Assembly: GCF_012044895.1 (NCBI RefSeq)
Contig: NZ_CP050695.1
Span: 1,580,501 to 1,644,500, forward strand
Direction of reading: 5' to 3'
Source of the DNA: Aquisalimonas sp. 2447
GTDB taxonomy: Bacteria > Pseudomonadota > Gammaproteobacteria > Nitrococcales > Aquisalimonadaceae
Length of the DNA stretch: 64,000 bases
Of this stretch, positions 34,280 through 42,700 are shown piece after piece; the first letter of the stretch is position 1, and each line of letters starts with the position of its first letter. The position numbers and the translations under genes are program-made. A model generated the notes under the pieces. That model worked only from the letters and a program-made list of their open reading frames with translations. It had not been told where the DNA came from and ran no database searches.

Positions 34280-35610
34280 GTGAGCCCGAGGCGCTGCATC
34301 CGTCGCTTCAGGGCGTGGCGGGAAATACCCAGCCGGGTGGCGGCATCGCCCTTGCGGCCCCCGGCGGCATTCAGCGCATCCAGCACGATCTGGCGCTCGG
34401 TCCTATCGAGCTGCTGGCCCAGGGCGTCGCTCCGGGGCTCGCTGTCACGGATTTCCACGGGCAGCTGCCCGGGTTCGATCACGCTGCCCGGATAGAGGAT
34501 GGTCAGGCGCTCGACGACATTCTTGAGTTCGCGCACGTGGCCTGGCCACCGGTAGCGGGTGAGGAGATCAAGGGCCGTTTCGCTGAAACCCACGGGGTCG
34601 CAACCTTCCGTTTCTGCCTGCCGCAGCGTCAGTTCCCGGAGCAGGGCCTCGACGTCGCCGGCGCGCTCACGCAGGGGCGGAATATCGATTTCAATGACGT
34701 TGAGGCGGAAGTAGAGGTCCTCGCGGAACCGGCCCTCGCGCACTTCCGCATCCAGGGCGCGGTTGGTTGCCGCGATCACCCGCACATCGGCAGACAGGGA
34801 CCGTGACGCGCCCACGGGGCGATAATCGCCATTCTCCAGGAAATGCAGCAGTTTGGCCTGGAGCGCCAGCGGCAACTCGCCCACCTCATCCAGGAAAAGG
34901 GTGCCGCGATCGGCGAGACTGACCAGTCCCACCCGCTTCTGGTGGGCGCCCGTGTAGGCACCTTTCTCGGCGCCGAAGAGCTCCGCCTCGATGAGCTGCT
35001 CGGGCAGGGCCGCGCAGTTGATCTCCACGAACGCTTCGTGGGCGCGCGGACTCTGGGCGTGAATGCCCCGGGCCACCAGTGCCTTGCCGGTGCCGGACTC
35101 TCCCTGCAGCAGGATGCGTGCAGCGCTGCTGCCGGCGACGCGCTCGACGGTTTCCCAGAGCGCCTTCATAGGGGCGCTGTCGCCGACAAGGCCCGAAGGG
35201 GGTGTCAGGCGTTGTCGGTGATAGTCAAGTTCACTGCGCATTCGCGCACGGCGGGTGCTGGTCTCAATGAGGTGTACGACCTCGTCCAGGGCGAAGGGTT
35301 TGGTGAGATAATCCGAGGCACCGGCCTTGACCGCCTGCACCGCGGCACGGGTGTCGCCATGGGCAGAGATCATCACCACCGGAAGCTCGGGATAGTCCCG
35401 GGTGAGCTGTTCCAGAACCTCCATGCCGTCCATGTCCGGGAGTCGCAGATCAAGCAGGATCAGATCCGGGGACTGGTCCGTCACCGCATCCAGACCCGCT
35501 GCCCCGCCGAAGGTCGCCTCTGCTTCCATGCCCTCTTCCTGGAGGCCGAATACCAGGGAGCGCGCGAAGTTCTTCTCGTCGTCTATGACCAGGATGCGAG
35601 GCGCTGTCAT
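34276..35610 (-). CDS. NtrC-family sigma-54-dependent response regulator
   Basis: A 444-residue three-domain regulator. The receiver domain has the phospho-acceptor D54 (LLDLRLPDMDG) and the lysine in LTKPF. The AAA+ domain has Walker A GESGTGKAL, the sigma-54 contact loop GAYTGA (a tyrosine variant of GAFTGA), and Walker B GTLFLDEVGELP. The Fis-type helix-turn-helix KGDAATRLGISRHALKRRMQRLGL is at the C-terminus. The ATG overlaps the kinase stop (ATGA). It should bind the twin operators beyond its own 3' end and activate the binding-protein/Liv operon. Confidence 0.92.
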   Translation of the reverse strand: MTAPRILVIDDEKNFARSLVFGLQEEGMEAEATFGGAAGLDAVTDQSPDLILLDLRLPDMDGMEVLEQLTRDYPELPVVMISAHGDTRAAVQAVKAGASDYLTKPFALDEVVHLIETSTRRARMRSELDYHRQRLTPPSGLVGDSAPMKALWETVERVAGSSAARILLQGESGTGKALVARGIHAQSPRAHEAFVEINCAALPEQLIEAELFGAEKGAYTGAHQKRVGLVSLADRGTLFLDEVGELPLALQAKLLHFLENGDYRPVGASRSLSADVRVIAATNRALDAEVREGRFREDLYFRLNVIEIDIPPLRERAGDVEALLRELTLRQAETEGCDPVGFSETALDLLTRYRWPGHVRELKNVVERLTILYPGSVIEPGQLPVEIRDSEPRSDALGQQLDRTERQIVLDALNAAGGRKGDAATRLGISRHALKRRMQRLGLT

Positions 35611-37313
35611 GGGTGCAGACTCGTGGGCTCTCCCGGAACGCACCGGGGTAGATGGACGGTGACGGTGGTGCCCTCACCGGCTTCGCTGGTCAGGGTCAGT
35701 TCGCCGCCGTTGAGTAGCACCAGCTGCTTGGTGATGCTCAGGCCCAGCCCCGTGCCGTCCGGACGCGTGGTATAGAAGGGGTCCATGACACGCTCCCGGG
35801 TTGCGGTATCCATGCCGCAGCCGTGATCGGTGACGTCGATGCGTACGAACGCACCTTCCGTGGATGCGCGCAGACGGATGATGTCGTCCTCCTGGCTGGC
35901 CTGGACCGCATTGATCAGGAGATTCACCAAAGACTGGACCACCTGTTCTGGATTGGCGTGGATGCACAGTCGGGAGTCTCCACTCGCATTGATGTCCACA
36001 CCCCGTTCGCGGCTTTCCGGCTCAACCAGACTGATGGCCTTACGGAACGCCGTGCGGATCTCGAAGCAGCTGGGGTCCCCGGCGGACGCCCGGCCGTAGG
36101 TGAGCAGATCGCCCACCACGCGGTTGAGTCGGTCGATCTCGTTCTCGACATCGTGGAGCAGATCCCGCCGCCGTTGATCCGGTTCCTTTCGCCCCAGGGC
36201 CTGGACCGTGAGCTTGATGGTCCCCAGGGGGTTGCGGACTTCGTGGGCGACGCCGGTGGCGAACTCACCGAGCACGGCCATCTTCTCGCTCTGGATTGTG
36301 CGGTTCAGCATCTGCTGTAGCCGGTTGGCCATGGAATTGAAGCCGTGGGCAAGGACGTCGATTTCATCCCAGCGCTGGTCATGCACGCCTAGTCGGTACT
36401 GGAGGTCGCCGCCTGCCAGAGCATCGGCACCTGTGACCAGTCGGTCCACACGCCGGCGCAGGCTACGCGCCAGTCGCCAGAAAACGACGACCAAGCCGAT
36501 GCCGGTGGCCGCCGCCAGGGCGTACATGCCGAGTTGAGCCGTGCGCAGGGGATTGAGGATATGCGCGGCCTCGATTTCGTAGTCGATACGCCAGCCCGGC
36601 AGGATTTCCGGTCCTTCCCTCAGCGTCTCCGGGGCAGGCCCCACGGGGTGACCCGCCGGGTTCAGCAGATCGCCGTTGGGAGTTCGGAGGTAAGTCCGCG
36701 TGGCGCCAGCAAGATCTTCCAAGCGGACTCGCTCGGTAATGGCGGCGAGGCGGACATGCAGCCCCACCGACCCGGCATCCTCAACGCCCGGCAGGGTCCG
36801 GAGACGCTGTCGGATGATGATAAACCCGGGTTCGCCGTCGTCGGGGACGTGCGGGCCTATGATCTCCGTACGACCGTGCTCGGTGCGCGGCAGACCGGCC
36901 ATGCTCCATGGGTCCCCCTGCCAGTAGGGGGCGCCGGAGGCGGCCTGACCGGGGACTAGATTGACCAGGCTGTTGCTGGCATCAAAGAACAGGATGCCGT
37001 AGAGGTCCGGCGAATCCGCCTCGACGCGTACCAGCTCCGCAATCCCTTCCGGAACTTCCGCGCCGTCGGCGACATACAGCGGCATGGCCGGATGGCTGGA
37101 GAGGATTTCCAGCTGATAGATGCGGTTGGCAATGAAGGCACTCACCCGGTTGGCCGTGCCTGCCAGCTGGGCTTCCAGGCGCTCGCCGGTGAGCCGCTCA
37201 ATGAGCGTATCGGAGAAACGGGCATAGATGATGCTCAGGCCCGTCACCGCCGTCAGGATGAGGACCAGGGAAAGCACCGTGTATTTGCCGACCAGGCTCG
37301 TGCGGGGCGTCAT
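35607..37313 (-). CDS. Membrane sensor histidine kinase
   Basis: A 568-residue kinase. One transmembrane helix at about 10-30 and another at about 262-282 enclose a roughly 230-residue periplasmic sensor that looks like a dCache-type domain (contains YGILFFDASNSLVNLVPG). A HAMP domain follows, then the phosphorylation site GVAHEVRNPLG with H357, and the ATPase domain with NLLINAVQAS, DHGCGM and GTGLGLSI. ATG at 37313 is chosen; a TTG six codons earlier is possible. It is coupled to the response regulator. Its sensor domain presumably detects the compound carried by the Liv operon. Confidence 0.9.
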   Translation of the reverse strand: MTPRTSLVGKYTVLSLVLILTAVTGLSIIYARFSDTLIERLTGERLEAQLAGTANRVSAFIANRIYQLEILSSHPAMPLYVADGAEVPEGIAELVRVEADSPDLYGILFFDASNSLVNLVPGQAASGAPYWQGDPWSMAGLPRTEHGRTEIIGPHVPDDGEPGFIIIRQRLRTLPGVEDAGSVGLHVRLAAITERVRLEDLAGATRTYLRTPNGDLLNPAGHPVGPAPETLREGPEILPGWRIDYEIEAAHILNPLRTAQLGMYALAAATGIGLVVVFWRLARSLRRRVDRLVTGADALAGGDLQYRLGVHDQRWDEIDVLAHGFNSMANRLQQMLNRTIQSEKMAVLGEFATGVAHEVRNPLGTIKLTVQALGRKEPDQRRRDLLHDVENEIDRLNRVVGDLLTYGRASAGDPSCFEIRTAFRKAISLVEPESRERGVDINASGDSRLCIHANPEQVVQSLVNLLINAVQASQEDDIIRLRASTEGAFVRIDVTDHGCGMDTATRERVMDPFYTTRPDGTGLGLSITKQLVLLNGGELTLTSEAGEGTTVTVHLPRCVPGEPTSLHP

Positions 37314-37399
37314 TGCAAACAATCGTCTCAAGCGTCCGTGGCACCGCGTTGTAGATGACTGTAAGCTCGGGGCGACAACAGGGAAAGGAGAGGTTGATC

Positions 37400-37936
37400 A
37401 TGTTCAAGCGTAGTCTCGTGTGTTTGCTTGCCATCGTCGGCGTGCTGATGTTCGGCCAGGCCAAGGCCCTGGATGACGCCGCCATCGATCGTTGGCTGGC
37501 CACCATGGAAGAGCTCCAGGCCTGGGGGGATCGCCAGGACGAGCTGGATGAGGAGGATTTTCAGGCCGACGATCCCCAGGACTTCGATTTCGAGCAGATC
37601 CTCGCAGAAACGGCCCGGGAGCACGATGAGGTGCGGGAGATCATTCGCCGTAACGGCTACAACGATGTCGATCAGTGGTCCGCCGACGGCGGGCGGATTT
37701 TCCACGCCATGATGGCGGTGCAGATGGAAGTCAGCCCCGAGATGGAGCAGGAGATGGATCAGGCCATCCGGGAACTCGAGGAAAACCCGAACATTCCCGA
37801 GGAACAGAAAGAGCAGTTCCGCCAGCAGATGGAGCAGCAGATGGAGCGCATCGCCGGCATGTTCGCGGATGTTCCCGAGGAGGATCGGGCCGCGGTGGAG
37901 CGGCGCATGGACGACATCATGGCGGTGATGGAGTAA
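37400..37936 (+). CDS. Small secreted or periplasmic protein, function unknown
   Basis: A 178-residue protein with a signal peptide (FKRSLVCLLAIVGVLMFGQA, cleavage near AKA-LDD). The mature part is strongly acidic and helical, rich in Glu, Gln, Met and Asp (for example EMEQEMDQAIRELEENP and QQMEQQMERIAGMF). I do not recognise a family. GGAGAGG lies upstream of the ATG. It is divergent from the kinase gene and convergent with the CbiX-like gene; its acidity suits a halophile's exported protein. Confidence 0.7.
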   Translation: MFKRSLVCLLAIVGVLMFGQAKALDDAAIDRWLATMEELQAWGDRQDELDEEDFQADDPQDFDFEQILAETAREHDEVREIIRRNGYNDVDQWSADGGRIFHAMMAVQMEVSPEMEQEMDQAIRELEENPNIPEEQKEQFRQQMEQQMERIAGMFADVPEEDRAAVERRMDDIMAVME

Positions 37937-37972
37937 ACCCCTGGCCGGTGGGCCAACCGGGGCCCACCGGCG

Positions 37973-38851
37973 CTATCCTGAGCCTCCCGTTCCGGCAACT
38001 CCACCGGTCGGGAGATCCAGCAGAAAGTGGGTGCCGTCCAGTGCCTGCTGCAGTCGCTCCTCCAGAATTTCCAGAATGCCCGGGTGCTCGCCGGCCAGCG
38101 GCGTCATCGCCGTGGCCAGCCCCGGATTGCGCTTCTCGGCCTCGCCACAGATGCCGGCGACATCGCCCTCGGCGCCGGCGTGGCGCCCGGGGGAGAGGAA
38201 CAGCATGGAAACCACCACCTCGCCCTGGTTGAATCCCGGTCGATCCAGCAGATTCTCCAGCAGGGGTTCGTTGAATCGGTACTCGTCGCCGTCGCGCCGC
38301 TCCATGGAAGCCGCAGTCACCCGATCCGCCCGCCCCTCCAGCAGCGCGGCCAGTTGCCCCGCGAGTACGTTGCGCACCGCGGTGACCTCCGGGATCGGGC
38401 TGCCGTGATCCACGAGCGCAACGGCCGGGGGGGTGGTGCCGGTCATGGTCTCCAGGACGCCGTCGCGGAGGATGCGCGCCAGGCGCAGGTCCACGGGGCC
38501 GAACAGGTCCACCAGCGGCGTCGCTACCCGGACGTGAACCTCGGGATGGCGCTCCTGCAGGGTGGCCATACGCTCCGGCAGGTACCCCGTCAGGGCGCGG
38601 CTCGGGCCGAAGAAGAACGGCAGGATGATGATTTCCCGGCTGCCCTCGTCGGCACGCCGGGTGGCGGCGGGCCCGAGGGTACGGGCTGCTTCGCCCTCCA
38701 GGTCCTCCGCGGGCACCTTGTTCGAGTGCAGCAGGGACGCCGCTTCCACGGACATCCCGGCGCGCTCGCCGAGCGCCGCGGCAATGCGCCGCAGATTGAG
38801 CGTCGCACCCGGGCGCAGCGAGCCGTTGTCGACCAGAAACACGGAACGCAT
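37973..38851 (-). CDS. CbiX/sirohydrochlorin chelatase-like protein, two-domain
   Basis: A 292-residue protein built of two chelatase-like halves. The second half keeps the HGS motif (VALVDHGSPIP, about residue 150). The first half has NGS (FLVDNGSLRPG) where sirohydrochlorin and cobalt chelatases place the metal-handling histidine, so that half is probably not catalytic in the usual way. ATG has GGAGG 5 nt upstream. No siroheme or cobalamin genes are nearby. Function is therefore uncertain beyond the fold. Confidence 0.7.
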   Translation of the reverse strand: MRSVFLVDNGSLRPGATLNLRRIAAALGERAGMSVEAASLLHSNKVPAEDLEGEAARTLGPAATRRADEGSREIIILPFFFGPSRALTGYLPERMATLQERHPEVHVRVATPLVDLFGPVDLRLARILRDGVLETMTGTTPPAVALVDHGSPIPEVTAVRNVLAGQLAALLEGRADRVTAASMERRDGDEYRFNEPLLENLLDRPGFNQGEVVVSMLFLSPGRHAGAEGDVAGICGEAEKRNPGLATAMTPLAGEHPGILEILEERLQQALDGTHFLLDLPTGGVAGTGGSG

Positions 38852-38868
38852 GAAAGCCTCCGGGGCGG

Positions 38869-40143
38869 TCAATCAATGACGGCCTGGTACACCAGTGAGC
38901 GTAGTTCCCGGCGCACCGGCACCAGTGAGGACGGAAGCAGCTGCGCCATCTGGATCACGATCATGTCCTCTTCGGGGTCAATCCAGAACTGCGTGTTCGC
39001 CATGCCCGTCCAGAAGTATTCGCCCGCCGAACCCATGGTCTGTGCTTCTGCCGGATCCAGCACGACGCAGAAACCCAGGCCGAAGCCCAGGCCGGTGCCC
39101 ATGGGGCCGTTGTTGAATCGTGGCGAGCCCATGTCCGCCAGGGTGCCCGGCAGGTGGTTCACGCGCATGAACTCCGCCGTCTTGCGCCCCAGCAGGCGAA
39201 CGCCGTCCAGTTCACCGTCGTTGCGCAGCATCAGACAGAAACGCAGGTAGTCGGTGATGGTGGAGGTCAGCCCGCCGCCCCCGGAGAACATGAAGGCCGG
39301 TGCCTGGAAGCGTCCGCCGGTTGCGGGGTCGAAGAGCTTCAGTCCGCCCTTGGGCTCCGGAAGCACCTGGGTGGGTTCCGGGCCCATCAATGGTGGCGGT
39401 GTCATGGTGCTGGAGGTGTACAGGGCGGAGAAACGCTCGAGTTTCTCTTCCGGCACGCCGAAGGCGGTGTCCGTCATCCCCAGCGGCTGGAAGATATGGT
39501 TGGCGAAGAACTCGTCCAGCGGTTCGCCGGAAATCACCTCGATCACGCGGCCCAGCACGTCGGTGGAGACACCGTAGTTCCAGCGCGACCCGGGATGGAA
39601 CAGCAGGGGGATCTTCGCCAGGCGCTCAACCATGTCCGCCAGCCGCACTTCGCCGTTGGCGAAGGTGATGCCGTGGCGGTGGTAGAGGGCATCCACCGGG
39701 GAGGTCATGAAGAAGTCGTAGGTGAGCCCGGAGGTGTGGGTGAGCAGGTGGCGCATGGTGATGAGGTTGTGTGCCGGTTCGCACTTGGGGTTGTCGGCAT
39801 CGCCGCCCACCAGCACTTCCATGTCGCGGAACTCGGGCAGGAAGCGCGCCACGGGGTCGTCCAGCTGGAATGCGCCCTGCTCATAGAGCATCATCGCGGC
39901 GACGCTGGTCACCGGTTTGGTCATGGAATAGATGCGGAAGATGGAGTCGTCTTGCAGCGGCCGCTGGCTGCCCAGCTCCAGCGTGCCGGCGCAGTCGAAC
40001 CAGGCGTTTTCGCCGCCGCGGTTGATGAGCACGCTGGTGCCGGCGAGGCGCTCGTTTTCCACGTGATCGCGCATCCAGCGACTGATGCGGCCGAGCCGCT
40101 CGCTGGACAGGCCTGCTTGCTCCGGGGAGACGGTTTGTACCAA
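38869..40143 (-). CDS. Serine hydrolase of the beta-lactamase class C/EstB type
   Basis: A 424-residue cytoplasmic-type enzyme with the serine beta-lactamase fold. The active site SxxK is SMTK at S73, and the second motif is YGVS in WNYGVSTDVLGRV. No signal peptide is visible, so an EstB-like esterase or transesterase is likelier than a beta-lactamase. The preferred start is the TTG at 40141-40143 (peptide MVQTVSPEQAGLS), which has AGGAG 7 nt upstream; an ATG eight codons earlier lacks a ribosome site. It lies 17 nt before the CbiX-like gene on the same strand. Confidence 0.82.
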   Translation of the reverse strand: MVQTVSPEQAGLSSERLGRISRWMRDHVENERLAGTSVLINRGGENAWFDCAGTLELGSQRPLQDDSIFRIYSMTKPVTSVAAMMLYEQGAFQLDDPVARFLPEFRDMEVLVGGDADNPKCEPAHNLITMRHLLTHTSGLTYDFFMTSPVDALYHRHGITFANGEVRLADMVERLAKIPLLFHPGSRWNYGVSTDVLGRVIEVISGEPLDEFFANHIFQPLGMTDTAFGVPEEKLERFSALYTSSTMTPPPLMGPEPTQVLPEPKGGLKLFDPATGGRFQAPAFMFSGGGGLTSTITDYLRFCLMLRNDGELDGVRLLGRKTAEFMRVNHLPGTLADMGSPRFNNGPMGTGLGFGLGFCVVLDPAEAQTMGSAGEYFWTGMANTQFWIDPEEDMIVIQMAQLLPSSLVPVRRELRSLVYQAVID

Positions 40144-40263
40144 GTCAGGACTCCTGTGAATCGCCATTGCAAAGTCAACGAGCGTACTGGAAACAGCGCC
40201 GGAGTTGTACGCCTCCGGCCGCTGGGGCATCGCTATTCCTGACGGCAGCCGCCTGGTGCCGCG

Positions 40264-40962
40264 TCAGGCAAGGCGCGGACCGGGCGCTTCGGTGCGGGCC
40301 TCTTCCAGCGCCCAGACCAGCAGGCAGCGGGTTTCCTCGGTGCCGGGCCGCGCCGGCTGGGCGCTGCGCAGCGCGATCAGTGCCATCGCCACCAATGCCA
40401 GGACCAGACCAGCGGTGAGGGCAATCAGGTCCAGTCCGTACTCCACCAGATGAGGTGTTGCCGCAATCAAGGCAATGGCGACGAGCAGGGTGAGTACTGC
40501 CGGGCCGGTGCGAACGCCGGGGTGACCGCGGTGGTTCATGGCAAGTTCGGCATCACAGCAGCGCAGGGCGCTCTCCAGCGCGTCAACGGTGAAATAGTCT
40601 GTTTCGCGCAGGCGCTCCGAGAACAGGACATATCGGGGCCCGAGGAAGCCGCGCCGGTAACGACGTACCAGCCCGTTGAGATGCAGGGCGACGGGGCGGG
40701 ACTGGAACACGGTCCCGGCACGGTCCTCCAGTACCAGCCCGCCCACGAAGCCGACCACGAGGACCGTCACCGCCATGGTTGCCGGCGTCCACCAGCCGTC
40801 GGTAACCGCGGGGATGGCGGCCACGGCGCCCAGCGCCAGAAGCAGGCACACCAGTAATGCGACGCCGGAAATGGAGAGCGGCCGCACGGTAAGAAGTTCC
40901 AGGAACACACGAGAGCGGGAAGCCTCCCGGCTGAGCTGCTGGATGACGAGCCATTCGCGCAC
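40264..40962 (-). CDS. Membrane protein, function unknown
   Basis: A 232-residue protein with about four hydrophobic helices in two pairs (about 30-53 and 60-78; 152-170 and 178-197), separated by a cytoplasmic segment with a YVLFSERLRETDYFTVDALE stretch. I recognise no family. The start is GTG, with AGGGA upstream. It lies 114 nt from the end of the outer-membrane protein gene on the same strand. Confidence 0.6.
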   Translation of the reverse strand: MREWLVIQQLSREASRSRVFLELLTVRPLSISGVALLVCLLLALGAVAAIPAVTDGWWTPATMAVTVLVVGFVGGLVLEDRAGTVFQSRPVALHLNGLVRRYRRGFLGPRYVLFSERLRETDYFTVDALESALRCCDAELAMNHRGHPGVRTGPAVLTLLVAIALIAATPHLVEYGLDLIALTAGLVLALVAMALIALRSAQPARPGTEETRCLLVWALEEARTEAPGPRLA

Positions 40963-41076
40963 GAGAAATCCCTGGCAATACTGGTCGTGGGTTGCGGGGC
41001 CGTCGCCGGGGCCCGTTCGACGACGGCTTACCTTACTGGCTCGCCGCGGTTCGGGGAAGCCTTCGGGGACAGGACA

Positions 41077-42516
41077 CTAGAACTGGAGGTCCATACCCAG
41101 GCTGGCCTGCATGGAGCGGGGGCCGGTGCTGTTGTCCACCGACGTCTCTTCCAGGGTGCCGGCTATGTCCAGATGCAGAAACCGGAAGAAGGTTGCTCCG
41201 CCGCTGATGTAGGTCAGCTCTTCGCCGGTGAGATTGGTGCGGATGCCCGCCCGCGGACTGGGGATCCAGAAGCTGTCCGGAATATAGGCGGCACTGATAG
41301 CGGCCCACTGATAGTCATCCCCGGTGGTGTCGGCAACCTCGTTGGCGTCCAGCCGCCCGGCGAGGATCCAGCGGCGATTCTGCGTGTATACCGAGCCCTC
41401 CAGCGTGAGCTGGCGCTCCATGGTCCAGCTGCTGCCATTGCGCTTGGCCTGCGGATTGGCCTCAAAGAAGAGGCAGGACTGGGCGTTCGGGTCGTTGTCG
41501 CAGGGATCCGGGTAGTCGAAGGACGGTTCATTGAGGTTCCGCACCGTGCCGCCCACGGAGAAGTTGTCGGTGACCCAGGTCACGCCGATGTCCACCCCGA
41601 AACCGGTGTCCGTGTTCTGGTTGTCCTCGAACTCGTCCTCGGCGCGGTCCTCGACATCATCGCTGTCGTCCAGCAGGACCCCGGAACGGGCCAGAGTGAC
41701 CCGATAGGCACTGAGGGTGGTGCCGGCGTGCAGGACTCCGCTCTGGTTGCGCCAGACCTCGCGGGCGTAACCGGTGCTGAAACGCCCGACAACACCGCCC
41801 TGGACGGCGAGGCCGGCGTCCTCTTCCGGCTTGAAAGTGTATTCCGTCTCGTCATCCTCGAACTTGACGAATCGGTAGCCATCCGGGTTGGTACCGATTT
41901 CCTCGATTGCGCCCGGCAGAGTCACATTGCCGTCCTCGTCAACGAACTCGGCGAGGCCCGTGTTGAAGGCATCGCCCGACGATTCCACGGCAACGCGGCC
42001 ATCGACGTTGACGCCATAGTCGAAAGTGATGACACCGTTGAGCGTCTGCGAGCGCACGCTCAGTGGCGCGCCCGGTCCGGAGGCCGCGATGCTCAGCTTG
42101 CCGTAGGCGGCATCGGAGAGTTCGCCGACGAGGTCATTGGCATTGCCCTCGAATGAGACAACGTCGCGGATCAAGTCTTCGATGTCGTCCTGATCGGGGT
42201 TATTCGGGTCGATGGCATTAATTTCCCCCTCCAGGATGTCGAAATCATCGGAAATTCGCTCGATGTCCCGATCGAAATCGTCGGCATCACCGAACTCGTA
42301 GCCGACAGAGAAATTCGACAGAATCCCGAACCGGACCCGGCGGTCGCTCAACGAGGGGGTGGCCGGGTTGGTGCCGAGGCCAATGGAGCGCTCGTGGGGT
42401 GCGACTCCGGCGTGGGTGATATCACCGCCCGCCAGCGGTCCCGGATGTTGCGCCTGCACGCCCGTCGCGACAGTGACGGTGAGAAGGCCGCCGGCCATGA
42501 TGCAGTTTCTGTACAT
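41077..42516 (-). CDS. TraF-like outer-membrane beta-barrel protein
   Basis: A 479-residue exported protein with a signal peptide ending near VQA-QHP, a Gly/Asn-rich mature part, alternating beta-strand pattern and C-terminal phenylalanine (SLGMDLQF), as in outer-membrane barrels. The layout (GPLAGGDITHAGVAPHERSIGLGTNPA, then a coiled acidic insert) matches the PF13729 family named after the F-plasmid TraF, which also occurs on chromosomes unlinked to conjugation. No other transfer gene is present, so a role in conjugation is not supported. Confidence 0.72.
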   Translation of the reverse strand: MYRNCIMAGGLLTVTVATGVQAQHPGPLAGGDITHAGVAPHERSIGLGTNPATPSLSDRRVRFGILSNFSVGYEFGDADDFDRDIERISDDFDILEGEINAIDPNNPDQDDIEDLIRDVVSFEGNANDLVGELSDAAYGKLSIAASGPGAPLSVRSQTLNGVITFDYGVNVDGRVAVESSGDAFNTGLAEFVDEDGNVTLPGAIEEIGTNPDGYRFVKFEDDETEYTFKPEEDAGLAVQGGVVGRFSTGYAREVWRNQSGVLHAGTTLSAYRVTLARSGVLLDDSDDVEDRAEDEFEDNQNTDTGFGVDIGVTWVTDNFSVGGTVRNLNEPSFDYPDPCDNDPNAQSCLFFEANPQAKRNGSSWTMERQLTLEGSVYTQNRRWILAGRLDANEVADTTGDDYQWAAISAAYIPDSFWIPSPRAGIRTNLTGEELTYISGGATFFRFLHLDIAGTLEETSVDNSTGPRSMQASLGMDLQF

Positions 42517-42700
42517 GCGTATCCCGTTTTTTGTTCTCGCAGCGTTCCCTTGCGGGAACCCACCCTAGCGTGTTCGCTACGTTATACAACACGGCGGCTG
42601 GAGTGCGATGTGATCTGGCGCACGTCTGTGACGTTCCCCGCTTCCCTGCCCGGAGACGGTTCAGGGTCGCGACCAGGTGCCGTGGAACAGTCGGGTCGCG

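Noticed and set aside
41077-42516. TraF-like protein as a sign of a conjugative element
   Set aside because: No other transfer, relaxase or integrase gene is present; the family is common on chromosomes as an outer-membrane protein.
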